Assembly: GCF_964340395.1 (NCBI RefSeq)
Contig: NC_135562.1
Location: 6,541,634-6,605,633, forward strand
DNA from: Glandiceps talaboti
Lineage: Eukaryota > Hemichordata > Enteropneusta > Spengelidae
Direction of reading: 5' to 3'
Length of the DNA: 64,000 nucleotides
Both the position numbers and the translations under genes were made by a program. Positions 38,786 to 46,983 of this stretch are shown piece after piece (the first letter of the stretch is position 1; every line of letters begins with the position of its first letter). The notes under the pieces were generated by a model, which was not told where the DNA came from, did no database searches, and saw only the letters and a list, made by a program, of their open reading frames with translations.

Positions 38786-41700
38786 GTCTTGCTGCCTGCC
38801 ACTTTGTCACCCTGTCTCTCCATCCATCTGTCTGTCTTTCACACATTTACATTTAAGATTTTTTTCTTTCTTCTGTTGTAGATGCATTAGGTTCATCATG
38901 GACTTTTATATCCTATGGTGTCATCTGTGCCATCTCTTGTGTCTTTGTTTACTTTGTTGTCCCGGAAACCAAAAACAGATCGCTAGAGGAAGTGTCAGCG
39001 GAGTTAAACAACAGGTAATAATTATTCATAAATTATTGATACTTACATCCTATATATGTACAATTTGATGTGTTAGCTCGACAATGATGTCAACTTTGAC
39101 CTCATGTGATTTGCATAAATTATATCACAAGTTGTTTATAGATCTCCTATTTTAATCGTCTACAAAATTTGTGCATTTCTACTTTTACAAAACGTGAGGA
39201 ATACCAAGAATTATGACAATTTTACTTTTCATTGTAAACTTGATTTTGGTATGTGTAAATTTGTACTGACGAAGCTTGTCTGTGCTCTTAGTTCAGAAAA
39301 GTCTACAAAATTGATCATGTGCCTTAATTTTGTAGAAATGTGCATGGAATATATGAATTGTGTTATTACACTATTTTAGAAATGTTTAAATTGCAATGTA
39401 GCAGAGGAAATATTTGGTCACAAGTATGATGCTCAGTTCGAAATCTGTCATTCAAAAAATTTTCAGATGCGCTCTCTTGTATGCTGAATATCAGGATTCC
39501 CTGATATAGCTTCTTTACCAGTAGACATGTGAACAAATACAAAGAAACGCTTCCCATCTTGTCATTGAAATGGGATTAAATTATAACCATAAAGGTGACA
39601 AATTCATCTATTTTGAACCAAATTTTGATATCAATTTGTTGACAAGAGTAGTAGCTATGATTCCTGTCTAAAATGAAATGAGTATATACACTGATAGATG
39701 TGAATTTTTATCAAACTGTTTTGGTAGGAAGTGATAAATTTCATTTTGTACCCAAATTTAAATATCAATTCAATGAGAAGAGTAGTTTCTATGATTCCTG
39801 TCTAAAATGACATCGATATGCACTAAAATTCACTCGTGAACAAGAATTTTTACCAAAATATTTTGGTGACAAATTGTGATAATTTTCTAACCATAAATGT
39901 GACAAAGTCATCCATTTTGAATCCAACTTTTGATATCAGTTCAATGCCAATAATAGTTTCTATGATTCCTGCATAAAGTAAAATGATATGCACCAAAAAA
40001 TCCCTGATAAAGGAGAATTTTTATCACACTCATAATTTTAGTGATAAAATGTGATAATTTTCCAATCACAAAGGTGAAAATTAAATCAAATTTTACTGTT
40101 GCTTTGTTTGTATTTGTTTATCTTGTATTTTGCTTTTTGATTGTGTTTTATTTTGTTTGCAAATTTGTGCTATTTTTTTTGTAGAGTTTCATGTTGTGGT
40201 AGAAATAACACCAAAGGATATTCATTGATGTGATACAAAGTAAAGAGTGAGTGAGTGGATAAACTGCGACTCAAACATAGCCAACTATATAGTCTCCAAT
40301 TTTCATACCATTTTGCCACAAGATATTTTTCAGTGCTCGTTTTTGTTAAGGGTAGAATCTACTTGGATTTGTTATATTTTCAGAGGTATTTAATGTTTGC
40401 CATGGCACAAGGAATGGGAATCTATGCAAGTTTTATCAGACCCCCCCCCCCCCCCCCCCCATAGTGTTACTTGGGTTCCCCACCTCATGGTAAAAGTTAT
40501 AGAAATCTATGCAAGTTTACCCGATTTCCCCTCTTTTACTTAGGATCCCAAACCTTAACAAAAACACTGGTAACCATAATTGTTTGGAATCTTATCATTC
40601 AAACTTTAGAATTTCTTGTGTTCATCCTAGGAGAACCAAATTGTTTCTGTATGCAAAAAGTTGCTATTTCAAAATATGACAATTTACAACAATTCCATGG
40701 AAATTGCAAGAACTCCCAGTTTTTGAGAAGGGCAAAATGGTATGGAAATATGCAAAGGGGATAGAATATTTAGGGTAATAAGGATGTATTATAGAAAAGT
40801 AACCCTGTGTGTGTTTTAATAAGCATACTCTATAACCACAGTTTCATCTTGAGTGTTACCATGGTTTCATAGTGATTTACATAATGTTACAGTAACTGGG
40901 TAACCATGCACTGTTTCATCTTGAGTTTTGTAATTGCTACCATGGTTTCATATCAAGTTGATTTGCATAATATCCATGGTTTCATCTAGAGTTACATAAT
41001 GTTACCATGGTTTCATCTTGATTTTTATAATGCTGTCTTGGTTTCATACTGATTTGCATATTTCAAGAGGTTTTATACTTATTTGCATGGTGGTAGTATG
41101 GTATCATTGGATTTGCATAATGTAACCATAGATCAGTGAGACTGATGACAAGATTTCATGTTCAGATAGACACAATAAAGATAACACACAAACATCCCTT
41201 ACACAGTGTCTGCTCTGTAGACACAATAAAGATAACACACAAACATTCCTTACACAGTGTCTGTTCTGTAGACACAATAAAGATAACACACACACATCCC
41301 TTACACAGTGTCTGCTCTGTAGACACAATAAAGATAACACACAAACATTCCTTACACAGTGTCTGCTCTGTAGACACAATAAAGATAACACACAAACATC
41401 CCTTACACAGTGTCTGCTCTGTAGACACAATAAAGATAACACACAAACATCCCTTACAGAGTGTCTGCTCTGTAGACACAATAAAGATAACACACAAACA
41501 TCCCTTACACAGTCTCTGTTCTGTAGACACAATAAAGATAACACACAAACATCCCTTACACAGTGTCTGCTCTGTAGACACAATAAAGATAACACACAAA
41601 CATCCCTTACACAGTGCCTGCTCTGTAGACACAATAAAGATAACACACAAACATCCCTTACAGAGTCTGCTCTGTAGACACAATAAAGATAACACACAAA

Positions 41701-43225
41701 CATCCCTTATACAGTCTCTGCTCTGTAGACACAATAAAGACAACACACAAACATCCCTTACACAGTGTCTGCTCTGTAGACACAATAAAGATAACACACA
41801 AACATCCCTTTACACAGTGTCTGCTCTGTAGACACAATAAAGATAACACACAAACATCCCTTACACAGTGTCTGCTCTGTAGACACAATAAAGATAACAC
41901 ACAAACATCCCTTTACACAGTGTCTGCTGTGTAGACACAATAAAGATAACATACAAACCTCCCTTATACAGTGTCTGCTGTGTAGACACAATAAAGATAA
42001 CACACAAACATCCCTTACACAGTCTCTGCTCTGTATTTCGTTAATGATAACAAAAACAGGTACAAATGTAACAAAATGGAGTAGACAGTAGTACTTTGTG
42101 TTGCTGTGCCATCACTGGCCTCCTCTCACAGGGGTTGACCGGGTTGACCAATGTGTGAGGGCGCCCCGTCATGACATACCTCACAAACTAAGCAGACAAT
42201 GGGTAAGGAATGATTGTGTATAATCTTTATTATGTCTATCTCAACATGAAACCTTGTGATCAGTCTCACTGATCTTGATGTGTTATTAAATAGCATTTGT
42301 GAGCTAAGATGAAATCTCCTGTAAGTTATTAAACATAATCTTCTCAATAGTCTGACTCCTGAATGTTGAATGATTTATTAACATCTCTTCAGATATAGGA
42401 TAACCTTACATATTTATTCCTCATGAATGGGTTTGGTGATCCAAATATTAAAACTATGATTTGCATATTCAAAGGTTTAAGTCTGGGTATTGTAAGCATG
42501 TTTAGTAAAACTGACAACTGTCACAACTAGAAGGCCTAGAGACTAATAGACTCTTACACCCCAATGGGCTGAGATGGAATATCTCACGTTAGTTAATGGG
42601 GAGTTTGTGCAGCTCATATGAGGTAAAAACACATCAAGTGAGATATTCCAATTTAGGGCATTCGTGTGTGGGATTATTCTCTTGTCCTCTTTATTCTGGC
42701 AGAAGTAAAATGTTACTGACACGTTGCACCCGAGATCAGATCAATCCCACACTTATTATCCGACACTCTCAGACCTTCAAACTGCATGAAAGGACGTGAG
42801 AATTGGCTATCTGGCTAAACACTGTTATTTGCATGTACGCCAGTATGTCGAGTCAGATAACCAAATCTGAAGGTGAGAAACAACGTAGCCCAGAGACTTA
42901 GCTATCCGGATTTAAAATGTCATTCATACTGTAACGCTAGTATATCAAGTCGGATAGTCAAGTCTCTGGGATAACAATCAGTGTGTAATAATTGCATGAA
43001 TGTGAACTCCTTTCAATCCTGTAGTAATCACCTCTTCTTGTCACTCTGTTTTTTGGTAGCTCCTTCAAAAAGGTAAAGCAAAGATGTATGTTACTTCCAT
43101 GCTGTCGTCGTAGATTACAACTCCAACTTTATGGAAGATATACAGAAATTGAACGCCGTGGCAATGAAGATGACCGACTTCGTAATCTTACCTCATTTGA
43201 CACACTCCCAAACACAACTATCTGA
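28146..43225 (+). CDS. SLC2A12-like: class III glucose transporter, GLUT12-like (whole gene, spliced)
   Basis: A 12-transmembrane major-facilitator hexose transporter. Coding exons join as 28146-28152, 28229-28423, 30827-30943, 31463-31569, 32197-32280, 33207-33310, 33967-34075, 34431-34517, 35113-35199, 35632-35742, 36481-36597, 36996-37473, 38240-38362, 38882-39014, then either 40185-40233 or 43060-43225. Every junction is GT-AG and phase-compatible, giving 635 or 674 residues (human GLUT12 has 617). Family signatures are [11 protein letters not shown] (64-74), DAIGRRR (111-117), [11 protein letters not shown] (171-181), PTSPRYL (227-233), QVSGQTN (299-305), DKGGRRK (348-354), W in GPIAWILLSE (about 537) and PETKN. 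The large exofacial loop with four N-glycosylation sequons lies between helices 9 and 10, coded by the 478-base exon, which is diagnostic of GLUT10/12. The predicted role is facilitative or proton-coupled hexose uptake. Subfamily assignment is by the loop and motif spacing. Confidence 0.93.
28229..28423 (+). CDS. GLUT12-like exon 2: acidic N-tail and helix 1
   Basis: Acceptor ttcattgcag, donor atag|gtaagt. It codes the acidic cytosolic tail ([15 protein letters not shown]) and helix 1 to GYDI(G). Confidence 0.85.
30113..30366 (+). mobile_element. tRNA-derived SINE
   Basis: The head has a perfect A box (tggccgagtgg, 30118-30128) and a decayed B box (gagtttgaactc), an unrelated body, and an (aaat)n tail at 30331-30362, as in tRNA-derived SINEs. 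It is inserted in intron 2 of the transporter gene. Confidence 0.75.
30494..30735. repeat. compound (GT)/(GCAC)/(AT)/(ATT)/(GTAT)n microsatellite
   Basis: Consecutive simple-repeat blocks end only about 90 bases before the acceptor of exon 3. Confidence 0.96.
30827..30943 (+). CDS. GLUT12-like exon 3: first exofacial segment and helix 2
   Basis: Acceptor ttttatag, donor ggag|gtgaat. It continues GYDIG with [13 protein letters not shown] and helix 2, ending at the GG before the GRRR loop. Confidence 0.9.
31069..31340. repeat. (ATCC)n microsatellite
   Basis: Catc/atcc tetramers with ATGC, AGCC and TATC variant blocks, inside the intron between exons 3 and 4. Long frames across it on both strands are artefacts. 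Confidence 0.96.
31463..31569 (+). CDS. GLUT12-like exon 4: GRRR loop and helix 3
   Basis: Acceptor cttatacag, donor tttttg|gtaagt, phase 0. It codes [11 protein letters not shown] and helix 3. The last 54 bases plus the donor form the first unit of the tandem array at 31516-31912. Confidence 0.9.
31516..31912 (+). repeat. six-unit 66-bp tandem array built from an exon end plus its splice donor
   Basis: Unit 1 (31516-31581) spans the last 54 coding bases of exon 4 and the first 12 of the intron. Units 2-6 start at 31582, 31648, 31714, 31780 and 31846. Each unit ends its exon-like part with tttttgg or ctttgg then taagt, giving donors at 31570, 31636, 31702, 31768, 31834 and 31901. The first five are 66 bases apart and preserve frame; the sixth is 67. 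The reading frame of exon 4 stays open through all six units. Confidence 0.93.
32197..32280 (+). CDS. GLUT12-like exon 5: helix 4
   Basis: Acceptor caaatacag, donor ccacct|gtaagt, phase 0. It codes [18 protein letters not shown] and YISEISPP. Its 3' end is the source of the array in the following intron. Confidence 0.9.
32281..32640 (+). repeat. degenerate ~34-bp array derived from the exon 5/intron junction
   Basis: The junction phrase 'ttacatatctgaaatttc' plus 'accacct|gtaag' recurs as ccacct|gtaa at 32349, 32419, 32521, 32554 and 32588 in addition to the true donor at 32281. The spacing is near multiples of 34. Confidence 0.85.
33207..33310 (+). CDS. GLUT12-like exon 6: [10 protein letters not shown] and helix 5
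   Basis: Acceptor tttcatttcag, donor ggctg|gtaggt. The RRG-S-LNE segment at the start of helix 5 is a strong sugar-transporter signature. Confidence 0.92.
33340..33830 (+). repeat. degenerate ~110-120-bp tandem repeat in intron 6
   Basis: 'tttagaaagtggaaatctgg' followed by 'taaaatgtac' recurs in diverged form near 33375, 33500, 33608, 33710 and 33795. Confidence 0.75.
33967..34075 (+). CDS. GLUT12-like exon 7: helix 6 and PTSPRYL
   Basis: Acceptor tttttttataag, donor caagag|gtaagt. It completes NGW and codes [10 protein letters not shown] to [15 protein letters not shown]. Confidence 0.92.
34431..34517 (+). CDS. GLUT12-like exon 8: central cytosolic loop, part 1
   Basis: Acceptor ttcactttcag, donor gagagg|gtaaga, phase 0 at both ends. 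It codes [10 protein letters not shown] and the following helical loop. Confidence 0.9.
35113..35199 (+). CDS. GLUT12-like exon 9: loop end and start of helix 7
   Basis: Acceptor tcttacag, donor cagcag|gtgagt. It codes [18 protein letters not shown] and FFQQ. Confidence 0.9.
35370..35465. mobile_element. partial MITE, TTTAAAGGGGA family
   Basis: tttaaagggaatgccacttc at 35375 matches the 5' terminus of the element at 51479-51779; only one end is present. Confidence 0.5.
35632..35742 (+). CDS. GLUT12-like exon 10: helices 7-8
   Basis: Acceptor tatgtttcag, donor gtcaag|gtaata. It codes [15 protein letters not shown], part of the sugar-binding helix 7, to GLGTVK. Confidence 0.93.
35875..36315 (+). 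repeat. ~90-bp tandem repeat in intron 10
   Basis: Four to five copies of a unit containing aaatattcaaagactcccta and ttttatcattgggcatccct. The first three are near-identical and the last ones are decayed. Confidence 0.92.
36481..36597 (+). CDS. GLUT12-like exon 11: DKGGRRK loop and helix 9
   Basis: Acceptor tccatttcag, donor acaatg|gtagag. The D-x-x-GRR motif repeats the one in the N-terminal half, as expected for the duplicated facilitator fold. Confidence 0.92.
36732..36950 (+). mobile_element. truncated MITE, TTTAAAGGGGA family, ending in (CT)n
   Basis: Begins ttaaaggggaacaccacacc and matches 51479-51779 through ctttatagggtatctttt. It is then replaced by a (CT)n tract (36884-36949) immediately upstream of the exon 12 acceptor. 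Confidence 0.8.
36996..37473 (+). CDS. GLUT12-like exon 12: large exofacial loop and helix 10 start
   Basis: Acceptor tttttcatag, donor acca|gtaagt, with one base of the next codon. It codes about 130 loop residues with sequons NIT, NVS, NLS and NAT, then helix 10 to SFGP. The loop is poorly conserved and hydrophilic, as in GLUT10/12. Confidence 0.9.
37760..37935. repeat. interspersed repeat family H, copy 1
   Basis: ttggtttttaatatagcgtt, ctttgtgctcaaagcgcttt and acaattattacccctggc recur at 49166-49280. This is a dispersed element of unknown type. Confidence 0.65.
38240..38362 (+). CDS. GLUT12-like exon 13: GPIAW and helix 11
   Basis: Acceptor tctcccaag, donor atgg|gtaggt. It codes [17 protein letters not shown], including the inhibitor-binding Trp of GLUTs, then helix 11. 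Confidence 0.93.
38547..38800. repeat. (CTGT)n/(CCGT)n microsatellite
   Basis: Tetramer block in the intron between exons 13 and 14. Frames of up to 211 codons across it are artefacts. Confidence 0.97.
38882..39014 (+). CDS. GLUT12-like exon 14: helix 12 and PETKN
   Basis: Acceptor ttctgttgtag, donor aacag|gtaata, leaving two bases (ag). It codes helix 12 and [18 protein letters not shown]. Confidence 0.92.
39560..40080 (+). repeat. degenerate ~150-bp tandem repeat
   Basis: Three to four copies of 'aaccataaaggtgacaaatt ... tatgattcctgtctaaaatg' with drift between copies. It lies just before the short alternative last exon. Confidence 0.7.
40185..40233 (+). CDS. GLUT12-like alternative last exon, short tail
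   Basis: Acceptor tattttttttgtag. Joined to ag| it reads (R)[15 protein letters not shown] then TGA at 40231-40233. It gives a 635-residue protein. The frame fits, but the exon is short, so the call rests on splice signals and the vicinal cysteines. Confidence 0.45.
40441..40460. repeat. poly-C tract (20 C)
   Basis: An uninterrupted run of C, downstream of the short last exon. Confidence 0.97.
40830..41130 (+). repeat. degenerate ~40-50-bp tandem repeat
   Basis: 'taccatggtttcatcttgat' plus 'ttgcataatg' recurs about seven times with drift, abutting the TIR element that follows. Confidence 0.7.
41131..42283 (+). mobile_element. TIR-bounded element containing a 17-unit, 51-bp satellite with AATAAA in each unit
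   Basis: The terminus 41131-41184 (agatcagtgagactgatgac ... agacacaataaagat) is inverted at 42228-42283. Between them, 41168-42034 is a head-to-tail array of about 17 units of 51 bp. The unit reads cacaataaagataacacaca, then aacatcccttacacagtgtc, then tgctctgtaga. The inner edge of the left TIR is itself the start of unit 1, so the array grew from the TIR. The long frames on both strands exist only because 51 is a multiple of 3. Confidence 0.88.
41174..41995 (+). terminator. array of 17 candidate poly(A) signals
   Basis: Each 51-bp unit carries AATAAA, then about 30 bases later a U/GU-rich gtgtctgctctgt, the usual hexamer-to-downstream-element layout. The array is about 0.9 kb downstream of the short alternative last exon and 1.1 kb upstream of the long one. 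Function is inferred. Confidence 0.35.
42785..42970. repeat. two-copy diverged tandem repeat (~95 bp)
   Basis: 'gagaattggctatctggcta ... gtatgtcgagtcagataacc' (42799-42862) and 'gagacttagctatccggatt ... gtatatcaagtcggatagtc' (42892-42962) are diverged copies. Confidence 0.55.
43060..43225 (+). CDS. GLUT12-like alternative last exon, long tail
   Basis: Acceptor gttttttggtag. Joined to ag| it reads (S)[18 protein letters not shown] to LPNTTI and TGA at 43223-43225. The tail is basic and Cys-rich, then acidic, and gives 674 residues. AATAAA hexamers follow at about 43524 and 43941. Confidence 0.65.
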
Positions 43226-44920
43226 TTTTTATCATTTTTACAGAAGAGGCTCGGTTTTATGTAAACTGTAATGTTTTATTGATAGAAACAAGATGGCTGT
43301 CAGTCATGTGACACAGTGGCTGCCAATTAAATTCCACTGAGTTGATGAATACTTGCCAGAAATTCCCATGATGCTGTAAGAAATAAGATTACAGTCATTT
43401 GATGTTGAATTAGCCAATAACTAATGTAGTTGTAGTGTATAGGAAAGTGTTTGTTTGTAAGTGTTTTCTGGAAGAAATTACATTTGAGGTAAACTATTTT
43501 GCGATGTATGCATTCAGAATGCAATAAATTTTCTGTAATTGTTCCTTCATTGTTATGATGTAATGTAGACAAAATTGTTTGAAAGATTTTTTTATTTTCT
43601 AAAAATGAATTTTTTGAACACACATATATATATGTAGTAAAATATGTAAATATTTGAAGTCAGAGAACATGTACATTGACATGTACTTTTCCAGGTAATG
43701 GACAGCGCCCTCTTGTGGCATAGTTGAAACTAACATTGAATTTGGGATTAATGACTATCATAGTTTTAGTAGAAAACTCAGAATAACTGCCTCTCGAGGG
43801 CACTGTTCACAATGCAAATGCAAGTGTGGGTTGTAACTTAGAACCTAGAGAGCTAAGGTCTGTGATTTTAAATTTATGTATAACTGGATAAAACTTCTGT
43901 TTTTATCTTGTTTGACCTGAAATAGAATGTATTTACCAATAAATCAGTAATTTTCTTTCGTCATGTTAAAAGTGAATTAGAAAATATTCTGCTGTGAGTT
44001 CAGTGCATTGAACAAGATACCCGTGATTCATCTGGCAATCAATCAATAAACATCATGTACAAATAATTTACTCTGAAAGTAACTCAGGATTTGTAGGTGA
44101 GAATTTGATAAAAAAAAAAAAACCTGGAAAATTGTTTAATGAACTACATATTTCCATTTGTGATTTCTTTTAACTAAATTCTACGATGCACTTTTTACAT
44201 CCATCTACCTTACATACACAGTCCTTCTGAGGTTCACATGTTGGCTAGTTTTATACTGACATTTGAACCTTGACCTCAGGAAGTCATGGCTTGTGAGATC
44301 CAATGAGATACTGCTATTTTGTCAGGTGTGCAAATATATAGGATGTCGATTTTTGGTAATTGTATATTCAGAAATACACATTAAATACAATAAGTACATA
44401 TTTGTAACAAAAGTTATTCTGTGATGATAATGAAAGTTAAAGTAGTCTTTCCACTGTGCTGTTGAGATACATTAATTGTTAGCTAGTCATGGCCAGATGA
44501 ATAAAATTTTTCTGGGATTTTTAATCGATAAAACATCTCGTAATGTTTTTCAATTTAGGAAAACACTGTAAAAACATGGAAATTTGTTTTATACTTCCAT
44601 TGTAAAAATAACATAATTATGTCAAGTAGTATAAAATAAATCCCAAAACATTGAATTAATGTGCAAATTGTTTGTTATTGTACGTACAATAACAAACATT
44701 TTACATATCTTTAATTTTTTTGCAATTATTTTTTGTTACAAACTTGGTGTATGTTCTTTGACATTGATTTTTCAAGTAGAAAAATATAGTAGACTTGTTT
44801 TTTTATCAATTTAAAATTCCAAAATATAAAATTTCTGTTGCTTTATCATGTAATGTCTCACCCATAGGCTTCTGTAGCAACTATACAAGGTGCATTGCTG
44901 CAATTAATTATTTTGACATT
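43226..44920 (+). other. 3'UTR and gene-free stretch
   Basis: It holds the likely 3'UTR of the long transporter isoform, with AATAAA near 43524 and 43941. No other gene is seen. Confidence 0.45.
43702..43718 (-). promoter_or_regulatory. strong CTCF-like motif
   Basis: The minus strand reads ccacaagagggcgctgt, a full match to the conserved bilaterian CTCF core. A second, weaker match (ctcgagggcactg) lies about 80 bases on, at 43795-43807. Binding is not shown by sequence. Confidence 0.4.
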
Positions 44921-44924
44921 CTCC

Positions 44925-45255
44925 AATATTTTCTACGTTCTGGCAGCCAAGGAAAATATGAGTGACCTAAGGGGTCTCGTCACTATGAGTTGCTAGATGA
45001 GTAGACTGACAAACCCTTTAGGTCACCCAAGTATTTTCTGGTAGAATGAAGAAAAATATTGGGGATTACTATAATAATACCATTGCCAGTAACATAACAA
45101 AAATTAAGGAAAATTGAGTGTTTTGACTAATATTTCAAACACAGCAGAACCAATGATGTAGACACATGACCATGTTGTCATAGACATGCGTTGTAATGAT
45201 GTAGAACAACCAGAGTATATATTCCATATTTTTGTTGAACCTGGCTTGTGCATAG
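44925..45255. repeat. interspersed foldback family J, copy 3
   Basis: Contains ccaatattttctacgt at one end, the inverse tgaagaaaaatattgggg near 45045, and the shared gagtatatattccatatttt. Confidence 0.7.
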
Positions 45256-45428
45256 TATAATCGTGTTTGTTATGTCAATAGAAAATATGGTGTGGCCTGT
45301 GAGAATAATTTTGTCTTTGCTATTTCAGCTGTGTAGGCTTTGAAGTTGTACAGCAAACAAAAACTAGCGAGGCAAGATGGCGACAAGTGTTGCATTGTGG
45401 GTAGGGAACAAAGTAAATCCAAACTAAA

Positions 45429-45442
45429 CCACTAGAGGGCTC
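45429..45442 (+). promoter_or_regulatory. CTCF-like motif
   Basis: ccactagagggctc matches the CTCF core. It lies between the transporter gene and the sulfotransferase genes. Confidence 0.3.
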
Positions 45443-45484
45443 CCTATAGCCACCCAAATTTAACACAATGGCATATTTCATACG

Positions 45485-45835
45485 AATAACTGCAGTCCTT
45501 ATGACTCTGGTAATCAAGGCGTCGGTTTACTGAGATTGACACAAACTAAAACTATTATTGTTCAGTGTGGTCGATTACACAAGTGGGTGATAGCAGTTCC
45601 TCTGTTGTGTAATTCTAATCACCCTGTGATCAAGATAGTGTAAACATTGGAAGTCCCAAAAGAGTACACTGCAATCTCATGGAACTAGCTTTCAGAAAGC
45701 TGCCCTACAGAGATTGTAATAAACTAACATCCCTTCAATATCTCATCACAATTGTATCAACATGTCATGCCAATAGTTTTAGTTTGTGTCTTAGTAAACT
45801 GAAGCCTTGATTACCTGAGTACTGTATGATAGAGG
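45485..45835. repeat. interspersed repeat family I, copy 2
   Basis: Matches 21335-21705 in order. Its ends (actctggtaatcaaggcg near 45505 and gccttgattacctgagt near 45808) are inverted, so it is a TIR element. Confidence 0.65.
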
Positions 45836-46602
45836 AACTGTGCAATAACTGACAAGCTAACCATCGAAGAGTGCCAGTAACTAACTTGTCTTTCTCTGTT
45901 ACATCAGCTGAAAGTACCAATCTAGTCATGTTGAATATTGACTTTATGACTAAATAAAGAAGTAAACTTTTTTTTTCAATATAAATGTTGTCATTTCTTT
46001 CAAAATATAGAAACCCAAATGAAAAAAAAAATGGAGAAACAAAAATGAATAATAATAGAAAAATTGAGAACCAAAATAATCATGTATGCAAAAATCAAAG
46101 TCTGGCTTAGATGTTGATACCCAAGTAGCCAGCCTGTCTACATGTGTCTCAGTTACCCATCCTCACCACTGAGGGCTCACTTCATGGTCTCTGCTGGGGG
46201 TGGCTGAAGTCACTACGATAGCTCTCATCTACACTCAGCTTGTTATGGTGTAGATGTCTACGGTTATAGTAGCCATGCCAGTCAATCTGGTTAATTTGCA
46301 AAACACTATTACACAATATTAAGTCACCTAGCAAGCAAGCAAGTAAGTTGATTAGGGGGTTTTGTTTTGTTTTGTTTTGTTTTCTTCCTTCCCCAGTCAT
46401 ACCTTTGGGTTTTTTGGCCTTGTTTCCGTGCCTGATTACTCGTCATAGTATTTTCTCTAATTTTTAGTAAATCTAATACTTACATTACTAAACATTAGAG
46501 AAAATACTGGTGAAATGTGTCCGACCTCAAGGCAAGGAGATAATGTCCGTAAGTTCAAATCAGAGAGAGTTGTGAGTAAAACTGAGGATTAACAAGGCCA
46601 TT

Positions 46603-46983
46603 GGCTAATAAAAAAATTGCATGCTTCCGATTAGGCTCAATTTTAGAATAGGTGGGGTAGGTAGATTTTTTATTATATTTTTTTTTTCTGTGTGAGTCTA
46701 GTTCAGGTTTCTCATTGCTTTTCAAATGGTCTCTGTGTTGTTTATTTCTTCCTATCAGATGTACATGTACACCCATTACAGATTGGAAGAACATAGGTGT
46801 TACTTTCAAATTGTCTTTTAAAGTTGATGTCAGTTTCAGCATCTACTATTTCTCGTGAGACTTCACAATATTTGCAATTTTGATATTTTTTGTTGAATAA
46901 GTAAAACAAAAAGTTCAGAGTCGGCAGTTAAAAGCTAGGTGGGGTCAGGTAACCGGAACCAAACAATTCTTTTTTTTTAAGCC
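46603..46983 (-). mobile_element. MITE, GGCCTAAT family, copy 2 (inverted)
   Basis: The right end ggtaaccggaaccaaacaat to agcc and the left end ggctaataaaaaaattgc are the family termini in inverse orientation. The interior matches 5529-5962 (agattggaagaaca, tctcgtgagacttcacaa). Confidence 0.85.

Noticed and set aside
38211-38846. 211-codon minus-strand frame rich in DRQT
   Set aside because: It is a translation of the (CTGT)n/(CCGT)n microsatellite and overlaps transporter exon 13 on the other strand.
41136-41831. 231-codon plus-strand and 211-codon minus-strand open frames
   Set aside because: They lie entirely within the 51-bp satellite. The unit is a multiple of three without stops, so frames stay open on both strands; no protein features.
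41165-42035. CRISPR-like array
   Set aside because: Units are contiguous and near-identical with no unique spacers, and the genome is clearly animal.
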